Of a stretch of 64,000 bases of DNA, positions 55,818 to 64,000 are shown in pieces. The DNA is from Tropicibacter sp. Alg240-R139 (GTDB lineage: Bacteria > Pseudomonadota > Alphaproteobacteria > Rhodobacterales > Rhodobacteraceae). The notes under the pieces are model-generated. The model had not been told where the DNA came from and did no database searches. It saw nothing but the letters and a program-made list of their open reading frames with translations. The stretch is from NCBI RefSeq assembly GCF_900537075.1, contig NZ_UNRA01000005.1, positions 205,535 through 269,534 on the forward strand, read 5' to 3'. A program made the position numbers and the translations under genes. Numbering within the stretch: the first letter of the stretch is position 1; the number at the start of each line of letters is the position of its first letter.

Positions 55818-56083
55818 CAGATCACCTTTTTCCACGGGATCAGTTCGACTGATTCAAACAGGCCTGCTTTGGCGTAGGGGTCATTGTCGACCCAATCCTG
55901 CGCGGCGGCCATGTCTTTGACGTCCAAAATCACCAGCGAACCGATCATATCGTCGCCATCCAACAGTGGTCCGGCCTGGGACACAAGGCCGGTGGATTTT
56001 AGATAGTCCACATGCGCCGGACGATTGTCGAGCCGTGTTTGCAGGGCATCGGTTTTGTCTTTGGCAATTAGGGCAATCAGCAT
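55817..56083 (-). CDS. YciI-like protein
   Basis: An 88-residue YciI/YCII-family protein: ALIAKDKTDALQTRLDNRPAHVDYL, GPLLDGDDMIGSLVILDVKDMAAAQDWVDNDPYAKAGLF in pieces, with the conserved His-Asp pair typical of the fold. Relatives act in or alongside redox/decarboxylase reactions, but function here is unknown. Sits one base after gpsA on the same strand, making a tsaD-gpsA-yciI-EVE run. Confidence 0.88.
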   Translation of the reverse strand: MLIALIAKDKTDALQTRLDNRPAHVDYLKSTGLVSQAGPLLDGDDMIGSLVILDVKDMAAAQDWVDNDPYAKAGLFESVELIPWKKVI

Positions 56084-56084
56084 G

Positions 56085-57047
56085 TCATTCCTCTTTCAAT
56101 GGTCTGGCAAGCAGTTGAGCGGTGGCTTGGGCAATCGTCAAGCTGTGATCAAGCAAGCCGACAACTGTGTGGGTGATAGGCATGTCCAGGTTCATATTGC
56201 GCGCCTTGGCATCGACGGCGCGGGCGGTTGCGGCACCTTCTACGGTAACCGAGGGGTCAAAACCCTCGCCCCGGCCAATTGATAGACCAAGGCGAAAGTT
56301 ACGCGACAACTTGGACGAACAAGTGAGTGTCAGGTCACCAAAACCGGACAGCCCGGCAAGTGTCTCAGGCTTGGCACCACAGGCCAGTGCCATCCTCTGC
56401 ATCTCGGCATATCCCCGAGTCATTAGTGCGGCGCGGGCGCTGTCGCCCATACCGGCACCGATCACCGCACCGCAGGCGATGGCCATCACATTCTTCAATG
56501 CACCACCCAATTCGGCGCCTGTGGTGTCGGTGGTTCGATAGAGCCGCAGGTTGGCGGTGGTCAATTGTTCCTGCAGATCGGTGCACAGATCAGGGTCGGC
56601 GCAGGCTAGCGTCAGAGCTGTGGGTAAACCGGCGGCGATGTCTTGGGCAAAGCTGGGACCGGTGAGAAGGGTGGCCTTGGCTGACGGTACGGTTTCGTGG
56701 ATTACCTGAACGGGGCCAAGACCGGTGCTCAGCTCGATCCCCTTGCAGCAGGCGACCAGAACATGCCCATCAAACAATGCGCTGTGCTCTGCCAGAACTG
56801 AGCGCAACTTTTGCATTGGAACAGCCAAAAGCAGCGTATCGGCTTGGGTGGCCTGCTCAAGGTTCGAGGTGACTTGGATCGCTTTGGGCAAGGAATAACC
56901 TGGCAGGCGTACAGTGTTTTCCTGAGAATTCGCCATATCGCGGGCTTGATCTGGATTGCGCGACCACAGGGTGACGGGTTGCGTTCCGGACAGTGAAATA
57001 GCGAGCGCGGTGCCAAATGCACCCGATCCAAGGACGGCGACGCTCAT
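56085..57047 (-). CDS. gpsA: Glycerol-3-phosphate dehydrogenase [NAD(P)+]
   Basis: GpsA (320 aa) reduces dihydroxyacetone phosphate to sn-glycerol 3-phosphate for phospholipid synthesis. The Rossmann motif [15 protein letters not shown] is at the N-terminus; [21 protein letters not shown], catalytic-lysine region [17 protein letters not shown] and [20 protein letters not shown] complete the family pattern. The ATG at 57047 overlaps the tsaD stop by four bases. A long upstream ORF extension reads through tsaD in another frame. Confidence 0.96.
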   Translation of the reverse strand: MSVAVLGSGAFGTALAISLSGTQPVTLWSRNPDQARDMANSQENTVRLPGYSLPKAIQVTSNLEQATQADTLLLAVPMQKLRSVLAEHSALFDGHVLVACCKGIELSTGLGPVQVIHETVPSAKATLLTGPSFAQDIAAGLPTALTLACADPDLCTDLQEQLTTANLRLYRTTDTTGAELGGALKNVMAIACGAVIGAGMGDSARAALMTRGYAEMQRMALACGAKPETLAGLSGFGDLTLTCSSKLSRNFRLGLSIGRGEGFDPSVTVEGAATARAVDAKARNMNLDMPITHTVVGLLDHSLTIAQATAQLLARPLKEE

Positions 57048-58141
57048 GCTTTTGCTCCCTTCTTGCCGCTGCCCAGCATCGCGGGTGCTGATTGATCTAG
57101 TGGCCAGCGGGGGCGGGCCATTAGATCCAAGCCGTCGGTCTTGCCCAGCTTGAACCGCTCTAGCCCCGCATATGCGATCATAGCGGCGTTGTCGGTGCAA
57201 AGGGCCAGAGGTGGAGCGAGGAAGTTTGCACCAACTTCAGCGCAAACGCCCTGCAGCGCGGTGCGGATCGCGGTGTTCGCGGCGACGCCGCCTGCAACGG
57301 CGATAGTTGGTTGGCTTGGCGTATGCTCCAGATAAAGACGCAGCGCGCGGCGCGTTTTTTCGGCCAGTGTGTCGACCACTGCCTGTTGGAACCCGGCGCA
57401 TAGGTCTGTACGATCCGTGCGGGTCAGGCCACCCCGTTCCCCAACCACCTGATCTCGCATCCGCATCAATGCAGTTTTGAGACCCGAGAAAGAAAGGTCG
57501 CAATCTGGGCGATCCAGCAGCGGTCGCGGAAAGCGGAAGCGCTTGGGGTCGCCGCCTTTCGCCTCGGCTTCGACCGAAGGGCCGCCGGGTTGTGGCAAGC
57601 CCAACAGGCGAGCGGTCTTGTCGAACGCCTCGCCCGGCGCGTCATCGATTGTACCGCCCAGTCGAGTGAACTCTTCTGGGCCATGTGTGATCAAGTACTG
57701 GCAGTGTCCGCCCGATACGAGCAGCATCAGATAGGGAAAGGCCACGCCATCCGTCAGACGCGGAGTCAGAGCGTGACCTGCCAGGTGATTCACCCCAATC
57801 AGCGGTTTGCCCGTGGCCGCGCTCAGCCCTTTGGCGCACATGACGCCAGACATCACACCGCCGATCAGGCCCGGTCCGGCGGTTACGGCTACAGCGTCGA
57901 TGTCATCCAATGTTAGCGCAGCCTGTTCCAGCGCCTGCATCACGCAAACGTCCAGCTTTTCAGCATGAGCGCGGGCCGCGATCTCGGGCACGACACCGCC
58001 AAAGGCGCTGTGCAACTCGGTCTGACCGTGTACGACCGAAGACAGGATTTCCGCCGCTAGATCATCCGTTTGCCGTACAACCGCCGCTGCCGTATCGTCG
58101 CAGCTGCTTTCCAGCCCCAAGATGGTAAGTGTTTGCCCCAT
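57044..58141 (-). CDS. tsaD: TsaD, tRNA N6-adenosine threonylcarbamoyltransferase
   Basis: TsaD (365 aa) transfers the threonylcarbamoyl group from TC-AMP to A37 of ANN-decoding tRNAs. N-terminal [15 protein letters not shown], metal-binding [10 protein letters not shown] with its two histidines, SGGHCQYLI, the ATPase-like GxGGxAAN region as [12 protein letters not shown] and [12 protein letters not shown] are conserved. The ATG at 58141 (MGQTLTILG) is used because the family begins here; 117 upstream in-frame codons cover the hemD start region on the opposite strand. Confidence 0.96.
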   Translation of the reverse strand: MGQTLTILGLESSCDDTAAAVVRQTDDLAAEILSSVVHGQTELHSAFGGVVPEIAARAHAEKLDVCVMQALEQAALTLDDIDAVAVTAGPGLIGGVMSGVMCAKGLSAATGKPLIGVNHLAGHALTPRLTDGVAFPYLMLLVSGGHCQYLITHGPEEFTRLGGTIDDAPGEAFDKTARLLGLPQPGGPSVEAEAKGGDPKRFRFPRPLLDRPDCDLSFSGLKTALMRMRDQVVGERGGLTRTDRTDLCAGFQQAVVDTLAEKTRRALRLYLEHTPSQPTIAVAGGVAANTAIRTALQGVCAEVGANFLAPPLALCTDNAAMIAYAGLERFKLGKTDGLDLMARPRWPLDQSAPAMLGSGKKGAKA

Positions 58142-58228
58142 CGGCCCCAACCGTTGCATCATAACCTGATCGCGGGGTATCACCCCGAAGCCGCGCAAAC
58201 AATCCCGAGGCAGGAGGCGCTGAAGCCA

Positions 58229-58954
58229 GTGTATCTTTTGATGACACGCCCTCGGGCTGCGTCCGAACGATTTGTGGCGCAGCTGTCGACTGACACCCAA
58301 CACCGATTGGAGCCAATCCTTACCCCGCTTTTGGACATACGGGCAATGTCTGGGGGGGTGGACATCGGCGACGCCAGGGGCCTGATTTTCACATCGTCCA
58401 ATGGGGTCGCCGCTGCTGCGCGGGTTTTGGGTGCGCGTGATTTGCCGTGTTACTGCGTCGGTCAGGCTACAAAGGCGGCAGCGGCACGCCAAGGTTGGGT
58501 GGCAACTATGGCGGGCGAAAGCGCCGAGGCATTGATTGCCGGTCTGTTAAAGTTACGCCCCCAGGGACCGCTCTTACACCTGCGGGGCGAAAGCAGCGTG
58601 GGCAACGTAGCGCAAGCATTGACGCAGTTGGGGCTGACGTCACGTGAACAGGTTGTTTATCGTCAGGATCTATTGCCGTTCACGGATCAAGCACTGGCTG
58701 CATTTGAAGGATCCAAGCCAATAATCGCTCCGCTTTTCTCGCCTCGGACCGCGCGACAATTTGCCGACCTTGCCCCGAACGCAAGTGCGCTGTGGCTGGC
58801 TGCGATGAGTGATGCTGTCTCAAACCCCCTTATTTCTTTAGGTGCAAGGGCTCTCACGGTCGCAAAACGCCCCGATACCGATGCTATGGCGACAGCAGTT
58901 GAAAAGCTTGTGAAGCAAGCGTTGCGGGTTGAGGGCGGACCAGACGCGCATTAG
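58229..58954 (+). CDS. hemD: Uroporphyrinogen-III synthase
   Basis: HemD (241 aa) closes hydroxymethylbilane with inversion of ring D. Sequence conservation in this family is low; recognisable are the start [56 protein letters not shown] and the terminal domain around [12 protein letters not shown]. The GTG at 58229 has AGGAGG 11 bases upstream; the ATG at 58241 is too far away. Divergent from tsaD with overlap of 5' ends avoided by 87 bases. Opens the hemD-Mic60-HemY unit. Confidence 0.88.
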   Translation: MYLLMTRPRAASERFVAQLSTDTQHRLEPILTPLLDIRAMSGGVDIGDARGLIFTSSNGVAAAARVLGARDLPCYCVGQATKAAAARQGWVATMAGESAEALIAGLLKLRPQGPLLHLRGESSVGNVAQALTQLGLTSREQVVYRQDLLPFTDQALAAFEGSKPIIAPLFSPRTARQFADLAPNASALWLAAMSDAVSNPLISLGARALTVAKRPDTDAMATAVEKLVKQALRVEGGPDAH

Positions 58955-59000
58955 TGTTCAAACGCGTCTCGTGGTTAAACAAATTGAGAATCAAAGGGGA

Positions 59001-60341
<1,341 letters not shown>

Positions 60342-60351
60342 AGGATCTGCC

Positions 60352-61839
60352 ATGCTTTGGTCCCTGCTCAAGATACTTGTTTTTGTTGCGATCATTGCCT
60401 TGTTGGCATTGGGCGCGGGCTTCCTAATGGAAACCACTGGGGGCGTGCAGGTCACGGTCGCTGGAACCGAATACACCCTTGGTCCGCTGCAATCTGTGAT
60501 TGGCTTTATGGTTCTGGTTGGCGCGGTTTGGCTGTTCTTCAAACTGCTTACATTGCTGATCGCGACACTAAAATTTCTGAACGGCGACGAAACGGCACTG
60601 TCGCGGTTCTTCGACCGAGGACGTGAAAAACGTGGCTATCAGGCGTTGGCCGATGGCCTGATGGCGTTGGCTTCGGGCGAAGGTCGGCTGGCCATGTCCA
60701 AGGCGGGCAAGGCTGAAAAGCTGTTGAACAAGCCTGAGCTGACTAACCTGCTGGTGGCCCAGGCGGCCGAGATGACTGGCGACACAAAAAAAGCGGCTGA
60801 GACCTACAAGATGCTAATCAGCGACTCCGCGACCCGCTTTGTGGGTGTGCGCGGAGTGCTGAAACAAAAGCTGTCCGAGGGTGACGATGAAACTGCGCTG
60901 AAGCTGGCGGAAAAGGCTCTGGCCATTAAGCCCCGGCATGAGGAAACCCAGGACATTCTGTTGGGTTTGCAAACCAAGTCTCAGGATTGGACTGGTGCGC
61001 GATCGACCCTGACCGCCAAGCTGAAATCCGGCAGCCTGCCGCGCGAAGTGTTCAAACGTCGAGACGCCATCCTGGCGTTGTCCGAGGCCAAGGATATCCT
61101 GTCCGACTCAAACTCCGTCGAAGCGCAAGAACGCGCGATCGAGGCCAACAAGCTTTCGCCCGATCTGGTGCCCGCCGCGGCCATGGCCGCGCGTGCACAT
61201 ATCGCAAAGGGTAAGCCGAAGAATGCAGGGCGTCTGTTGAAGAAAGCCTGGGACGCACAGCCACATCCGGATTTGGCCCACGCCTTTGCCGAATTGGCGC
61301 CGGACGAGACCGCCCAAGATCGAGTCTTACGCTTTGCGGTTCTTGCCAAAGTTCACCCGCAGCACACCGAAACTCGGCTGGTGATGGCTGAACTACACAT
61401 CGTTGCCGAAGATTTCCCAGAAGCGCGCCGCGCCTTGGGTGATCTGATCGAACAAGATGCTGACGCCCGCGCCTATACTCTGATGGCGGCCATCGAACGG
61501 GGAGAGGGCGCCTCGGACGCGGTGGTCCAGGGTTGGCTTGCCAAAGCCTTGTCTGCGCCGCGTGGACCGCAATGGGTTTGTGATAACTGTCATGACATCC
61601 ACGCAGAATGGACTCCGGTCTGTTCCAATTGTGGAAGTTTTGACACCCTAACCTGGAAAGCCAGTCCCGGTGCCGACGTTTCGAGCGCGACAGGGGCACA
61701 TATGCTGCCTTTGATTGTTGGTGCAGTTGAGGACAAATTGCGACAGGCCGACAACGAAGCGGTTGAAGCGGATCAAGACGACGTATTCGAAGCGGTAGTG
61801 CAAGACGCAAAAAGTGAGGGACAACCGCGCTCGACCTAG
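60352..61839 (+). CDS. HemY-like tetratricopeptide membrane protein
   Basis: A 495-residue protein with two N-terminal membrane helices (SLLKILVFVAIIALLALGAGFL and SVIGFMVLVGAVWLFFKLLTLLI), the HemY_N region (EKRGYQALADGLMALASGE) and TPR repeats through about residue 390. Its extension carries a four-cysteine zinc ribbon (CDNCHDIHAEWTPVCSNC) like that of E. coli LapB. HemY is conserved beside hemD; its role is not settled. The ATG at 60352 lies ten bases after the Mic60 stop. No terminator is seen before the IS remnant that follows. Confidence 0.87.
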   Translation: MLWSLLKILVFVAIIALLALGAGFLMETTGGVQVTVAGTEYTLGPLQSVIGFMVLVGAVWLFFKLLTLLIATLKFLNGDETALSRFFDRGREKRGYQALADGLMALASGEGRLAMSKAGKAEKLLNKPELTNLLVAQAAEMTGDTKKAAETYKMLISDSATRFVGVRGVLKQKLSEGDDETALKLAEKALAIKPRHEETQDILLGLQTKSQDWTGARSTLTAKLKSGSLPREVFKRRDAILALSEAKDILSDSNSVEAQERAIEANKLSPDLVPAAAMAARAHIAKGKPKNAGRLLKKAWDAQPHPDLAHAFAELAPDETAQDRVLRFAVLAKVHPQHTETRLVMAELHIVAEDFPEARRALGDLIEQDADARAYTLMAAIERGEGASDAVVQGWLAKALSAPRGPQWVCDNCHDIHAEWTPVCSNCGSFDTLTWKASPGADVSSATGAHMLPLIVGAVEDKLRQADNEAVEADQDDVFEAVVQDAKSEGQPRST

Positions 61840-61929
61840 CAACTGTATTTCTCAGAAATATTGTGGGGCAATGGTCGATCCGGGGTGCCTCACGTCTTTA
61901 GGTTTTGAGCCTGCCGGACGTGATCTCGA

Positions 61930-62199
61930 TTGCTGCCTGGCAGGGCATCGCACGGCAATGTCCCGAGAGGGGCGGTTGTGTTGCTTGCGTCTACGTTTGC
62001 CTTTACTCACAGCTTTGACGCGGGACCTTCGACAGCGAATGCATGGACGAATGCCGTTGTCTTGCCGTGGAGCAGCGGGGAAATGTGTTCACGATGTGCC
62101 AGTTGCACGTTGTTTGGGTGGAAAAGCCCGCTTGTGTCACCGCTCTACTTTTCAACGATGACTCATGCTGAACCTATAAGGGCAATGGGTCCTGACCCT
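61930..62199 (-). mobile_element. Degraded IS5-family element, 5' end (minus orientation)
   Basis: The outer end is CAATGGGTCCTGACCCT (62183-62199), the exact reverse complement of the 17-base end at 63664-63680. Reading leftward, the next 40-odd bases parallel the other copy (GCATGA, AGAGCGGTGA). About 62130-62056 then aligns with the start of its transposase: GLFHPNNVQLAHREHISPLLHGKT against LFWLSDAQMARLEPFFPKSHGKP. The reading frame decays soon after. The 3' end of the element cannot be found. Confidence 0.7.
61934..61971. repeat. 38-bp hairpin repeat, copy A
   Basis: The sequence runs TGCCTGGCAGGGCATC, a variable apex, then ATGTCCCGAGAGGG. GGGCATCGC can pair with GCAATGTCCC around an ACG loop, with one bulged T and one mismatch. 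A near-identical copy lies at 63815-63852. Confidence 0.75.
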
Positions 62200-62204
62200 C
62201 ACTT

Positions 62205-63608
62205 TCAACTTGGACCAACAGATACGGTTGCTAGAACTTTACCAGGGTTAAAAGTGTTGAATGGATCAAGTAGCTGTTTCAACTCCCCCATCGCTGCAAC
62301 GGTATCCGGCGGCACTGATTCGACCAGGAAAGGACGCTTTTCCAGACCAATTCCATGTTCGGCGGAAATTGTGCTTGCCGAGAATTCGCTTAGCGTGTCG
62401 TAAATCAGCCTGTCATAAATCTCACGTTGCGCGAACTCGCTCTCGCTGATCGCGAACATTATATGCAGGTTACCGTCACCGACATGACCGAACACATAGG
62501 GTACGAGACCAGGAATTTGGATCGCACAACGTTCCCCCAGACGCTTGGCAAAACTGGACAGATCAGCCAGCTGCAAGCCGACATCATATGAAAGGCTGGT
62601 GTCAGATACGCGGTCAATCGAGTCGCTGTCCTCGCGCGAGCGCCAAATCGTGCGTCGCTCAGCTTCGGATTGGGCGATGACCGCGTCTACAACTGTGCCG
62701 GTTTCGATTTTGGGCTCAATGAATGCGGCAAGCCGTGCCTCGATATCAGAGCGAGACGTTCCACAAACCTCAACAATTGCATAAACACCATGCCCCCAGG
62801 GAAGCGGCAGGCGATCAAAGCCGGGTTGCGATGTTGTAAGCTGGTAATACTCTGGCCACATCGCTTCGAAGGACATCAGGTCTGCGCCGAAACTGCTGCG
62901 CGCATGATCGAAAAGGCCCGGCAAATCATCCGAGCTTTGGCATGCTACCAGCGCACAACAGGTCCCGGCTGGCACCGGCCATAGTTTGACCACGATTTTT
63001 GTTACCAGACCAAGCGTACCCTCGCTGCCGATAAATATCTGTTTTAGATCATACCCGGCGTTGTTTTTGATCAACACGTTGGTCAGGTCCAGAATACGCC
63101 CATCTGCCAGCACGACCTCAAGTCCCAGCACGTTCTGGCGCATCATACCGTATCTGAGCACCTGGATGCCTCCGGCATTTGTGCTAACCATACCCCCGTT
63201 TGTGCAGGACCCGCGCGACGGAATATCCACACCGATCATTAGGCCCATTGGTTCCAGCGCCGCCTGAAGTTGTTCAAGCGTTACGCCGGGCTCAACCACG
63301 GCAACCCCCTGAAGTGCGTCAATGTGCAAGATCTGGGACATCCGTTCGAAGGAAACAATCGCCTCGCCTGGGTGGGATGCTGTCCCATTGACAAGACCGG
63401 TCAGCCCGCCATGAGGCACCAGGCCCAGTCTATGGGCGCGAGCGTTTTTGCAGATCCGGGATAATTCGGCGCTGTTGGCTGGGCGCACCAATACAGAGGC
63501 GCCTAGAGCATCGGTGCAATAACCCGGATCGCGCGCTGATAACCGATCAGCCGTCAACACATGGTCTGCCCCGACAATGGCCGCAAACAAGTCTTTTAGG
63601 TTGGTCAC
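62205..63608 (-). CDS. FAD-binding oxidoreductase, GlcD/D-lactate dehydrogenase-like
   Basis: A 467-residue flavoprotein of the vanillyl-alcohol oxidase/GlcD family, typically oxidising D-2-hydroxyacids. The FAD-binding PCMH domain covers about residues 35-215 (VLVRPANSAELSRICKNA, HGGLTGLVNGT, PGVTLEQLQAALEPMGL, FIGSEGTLGLVTKIVVKL) and the C-terminal cap domain has VFGHVGDGNLHIMFA, EHGIGLEKR and LDPFNTFNPGKVL. The start is a GTG. The stop lies six bases from the IS5-type end on its 3' side, and another IS end lies 56 bases upstream of the start. Confidence 0.9.
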   Translation of the reverse strand: MTNLKDLFAAIVGADHVLTADRLSARDPGYCTDALGASVLVRPANSAELSRICKNARAHRLGLVPHGGLTGLVNGTASHPGEAIVSFERMSQILHIDALQGVAVVEPGVTLEQLQAALEPMGLMIGVDIPSRGSCTNGGMVSTNAGGIQVLRYGMMRQNVLGLEVVLADGRILDLTNVLIKNNAGYDLKQIFIGSEGTLGLVTKIVVKLWPVPAGTCCALVACQSSDDLPGLFDHARSSFGADLMSFEAMWPEYYQLTTSQPGFDRLPLPWGHGVYAIVEVCGTSRSDIEARLAAFIEPKIETGTVVDAVIAQSEAERRTIWRSREDSDSIDRVSDTSLSYDVGLQLADLSSFAKRLGERCAIQIPGLVPYVFGHVGDGNLHIMFAISESEFAQREIYDRLIYDTLSEFSASTISAEHGIGLEKRPFLVESVPPDTVAAMGELKQLLDPFNTFNPGKVLATVSVGPS

Positions 63609-63727
63609 TTTGGCGACCCCAAAACAAACAGCTTTTCCATATTGTACGAGACCTTAGGAGATTAGGGTCAGGACCCATTGATTTCCACCGGCTGCATGAT
63701 TCACCGCTGCAAAAATGAGCGGTGAAT

Positions 63728-64000
63728 ATGTCTGATCTTTTCTGGTTGAGCGACGCCCAGATGGCGCGTCTTGAACCCTTTTTTCCAAAGTCCCACGGCA
63801 AGCCACGCGTTCACTGCCCGGCAGGGCATCACGCAGTGATGTCCCGAGAGGGTTGACCGTCGTGTATTAAGTGGAATTATTTTCACCAATCGCAATGGCT
63901 TACGATGGCGTGACGCACCTGCCGCCTATGGCCCTCACAAGACGCTGTACAACCGTTGGAAGCGGTGGAGCGATAAAAGGGCATCTTCGCCCGGATGATG
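63728..64000 (+). pseudogene. IS5-family transposase, interrupted
   Basis: The N-terminal region is open for 42 codons to a TGA at 63854, caused by an inserted hairpin repeat of about 40 bases flanked by GTT on both sides. Downstream, NRNGLRWRDAP and GPHKTLYNRWKRWSD, hallmarks of IS5 transposases, continue in another frame. A second shift at the GATAAAAGGG run separates the expected GIFARMM. The DDE catalytic region lies beyond the window. Confidence 0.85.
63815..63852. repeat. 38-bp hairpin repeat, copy B (inside the transposase gene)
   Basis: The sequence runs TGCCCGGCAGGGCATC, a variable apex, then ATGTCCCGAGAGGG. GGGCATCAC pairs with GTGATGTCCC around a GCA loop with one bulged T. It interrupts an otherwise collinear transposase reading frame and is bounded by GTT repeats (63809-63811 and 63852-63854), consistent with a small inserted element and target duplication. 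Confidence 0.75.

Larger units (their letters stand above)
63664..64000 (+). mobile_element. IS5-family insertion sequence, 5' part with disrupted transposase (runs off window)
   Basis: The left terminal sequence is AGGGTCAGGACCCATTG (63664-63680). The transposase start at 63728 reads MSDLFWLSDAQMARLEPFFPKSHGKPRV, given here as an IS5/IS427-type N-terminus in pieces. The frame then meets a 43-base segment containing the hairpin repeat and stops; the original sequence resumes at 63853 with VDRRVLSGIIFTNRNGLRWRDAPAAYGPHKTLYNRWKRWSDK, quoted in blocks, until a second frameshift (extra As near 63976). The copy in this window is non-functional. Confidence 0.85.

Noticed and set aside
62183..64000. 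An active composite transposon carrying the FAD oxidase
   Set aside because: Both IS copies have broken transposase frames, and they are head to head with the same (5') ends facing inward, which is not the layout of a functional composite transposon in this window.

Overview
This 64 kb window is chromosomal DNA of an alphaproteobacterium, almost certainly a Rhodobacterales member of the Roseobacter group. The inference rests on gene order and gene families: parB-parA-rsmG-mnmG-mnmE-rho-hemJ running up to an origin-like gap and then maf-aroE-coaE-dnaQ/secB/fxsA/Tim44/mltA/smr; regB-senC-regA; addB-addA-trxA behind tsaE-amgK-murU; and tsaD/gpsA next to hemD-Mic60-HemY. Most genes are compact, often with ATGA or TGATG stop/start overlaps.

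Layout. 1-5400: 3' end of mutS, hrcA-grpE (minus), rph-rdgB-hemW-DUF454 (plus). 5397-12775: parB, parA, rsmG, mnmG, mnmE, rho, hemJ, all minus, with three perfect parS sites inside rsmG and mnmG coding sequence. 12776-13181: probable oriC (DnaA-box cluster plus an A/purine-rich stretch). 13182-23138: maf-aroE-coaE-dnaQ, secB, fxsA, Tim44-like, mltA, smr, an MFS porter, a DUF900 lipoprotein hydrolase and hslU. 23139-26135: a DM13 protein and an MFS porter lie between hslU and hslV, then a DUF1127 gene with a strong terminator.

26480-34814 is an accessory acyl-CoA catabolic cluster: TetR regulator, AMACR-type racemase, enoyl-CoA hydratase, HSD17B10-like dehydrogenase, thiolase, acyl-CoA ligase, and a divergent acyl-CoA dehydrogenase with a perfect 26-bp palindrome upstream. 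Three of its genes are broken: an in-frame TAA after codon 11 of the racemase, an in-frame TGA in the thiolase, and a 1-base deletion plus an in-frame TGA in the ligase. The set looks like a beta-oxidation route for (probably 2-methyl-branched) acyl chains in early decay.

35424-61839 returns to housekeeping: two tandem Lin0512 genes, trxA, addAB, peptidoglycan-recycling murU/amgK, tsaE, a kinase-less PAS protein, the RegBA redox system with SenC, a GT61 protein, an HD phosphohydrolase, ahcY preceded by a riboswitch-like leader that can occlude its ribosome-binding site, several small DUF genes, gpsA-tsaD, and hemD-Mic60-HemY. 61840-64000 is mobile-element territory: two IS5-family 5' ends in inverted orientation flank a GlcD-like FAD oxidase gene, and each IS remnant carries a copy of the same 38-bp hairpin repeat, in one case apparently inserted into the transposase frame. 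No tRNA, rRNA or CRISPR was found.
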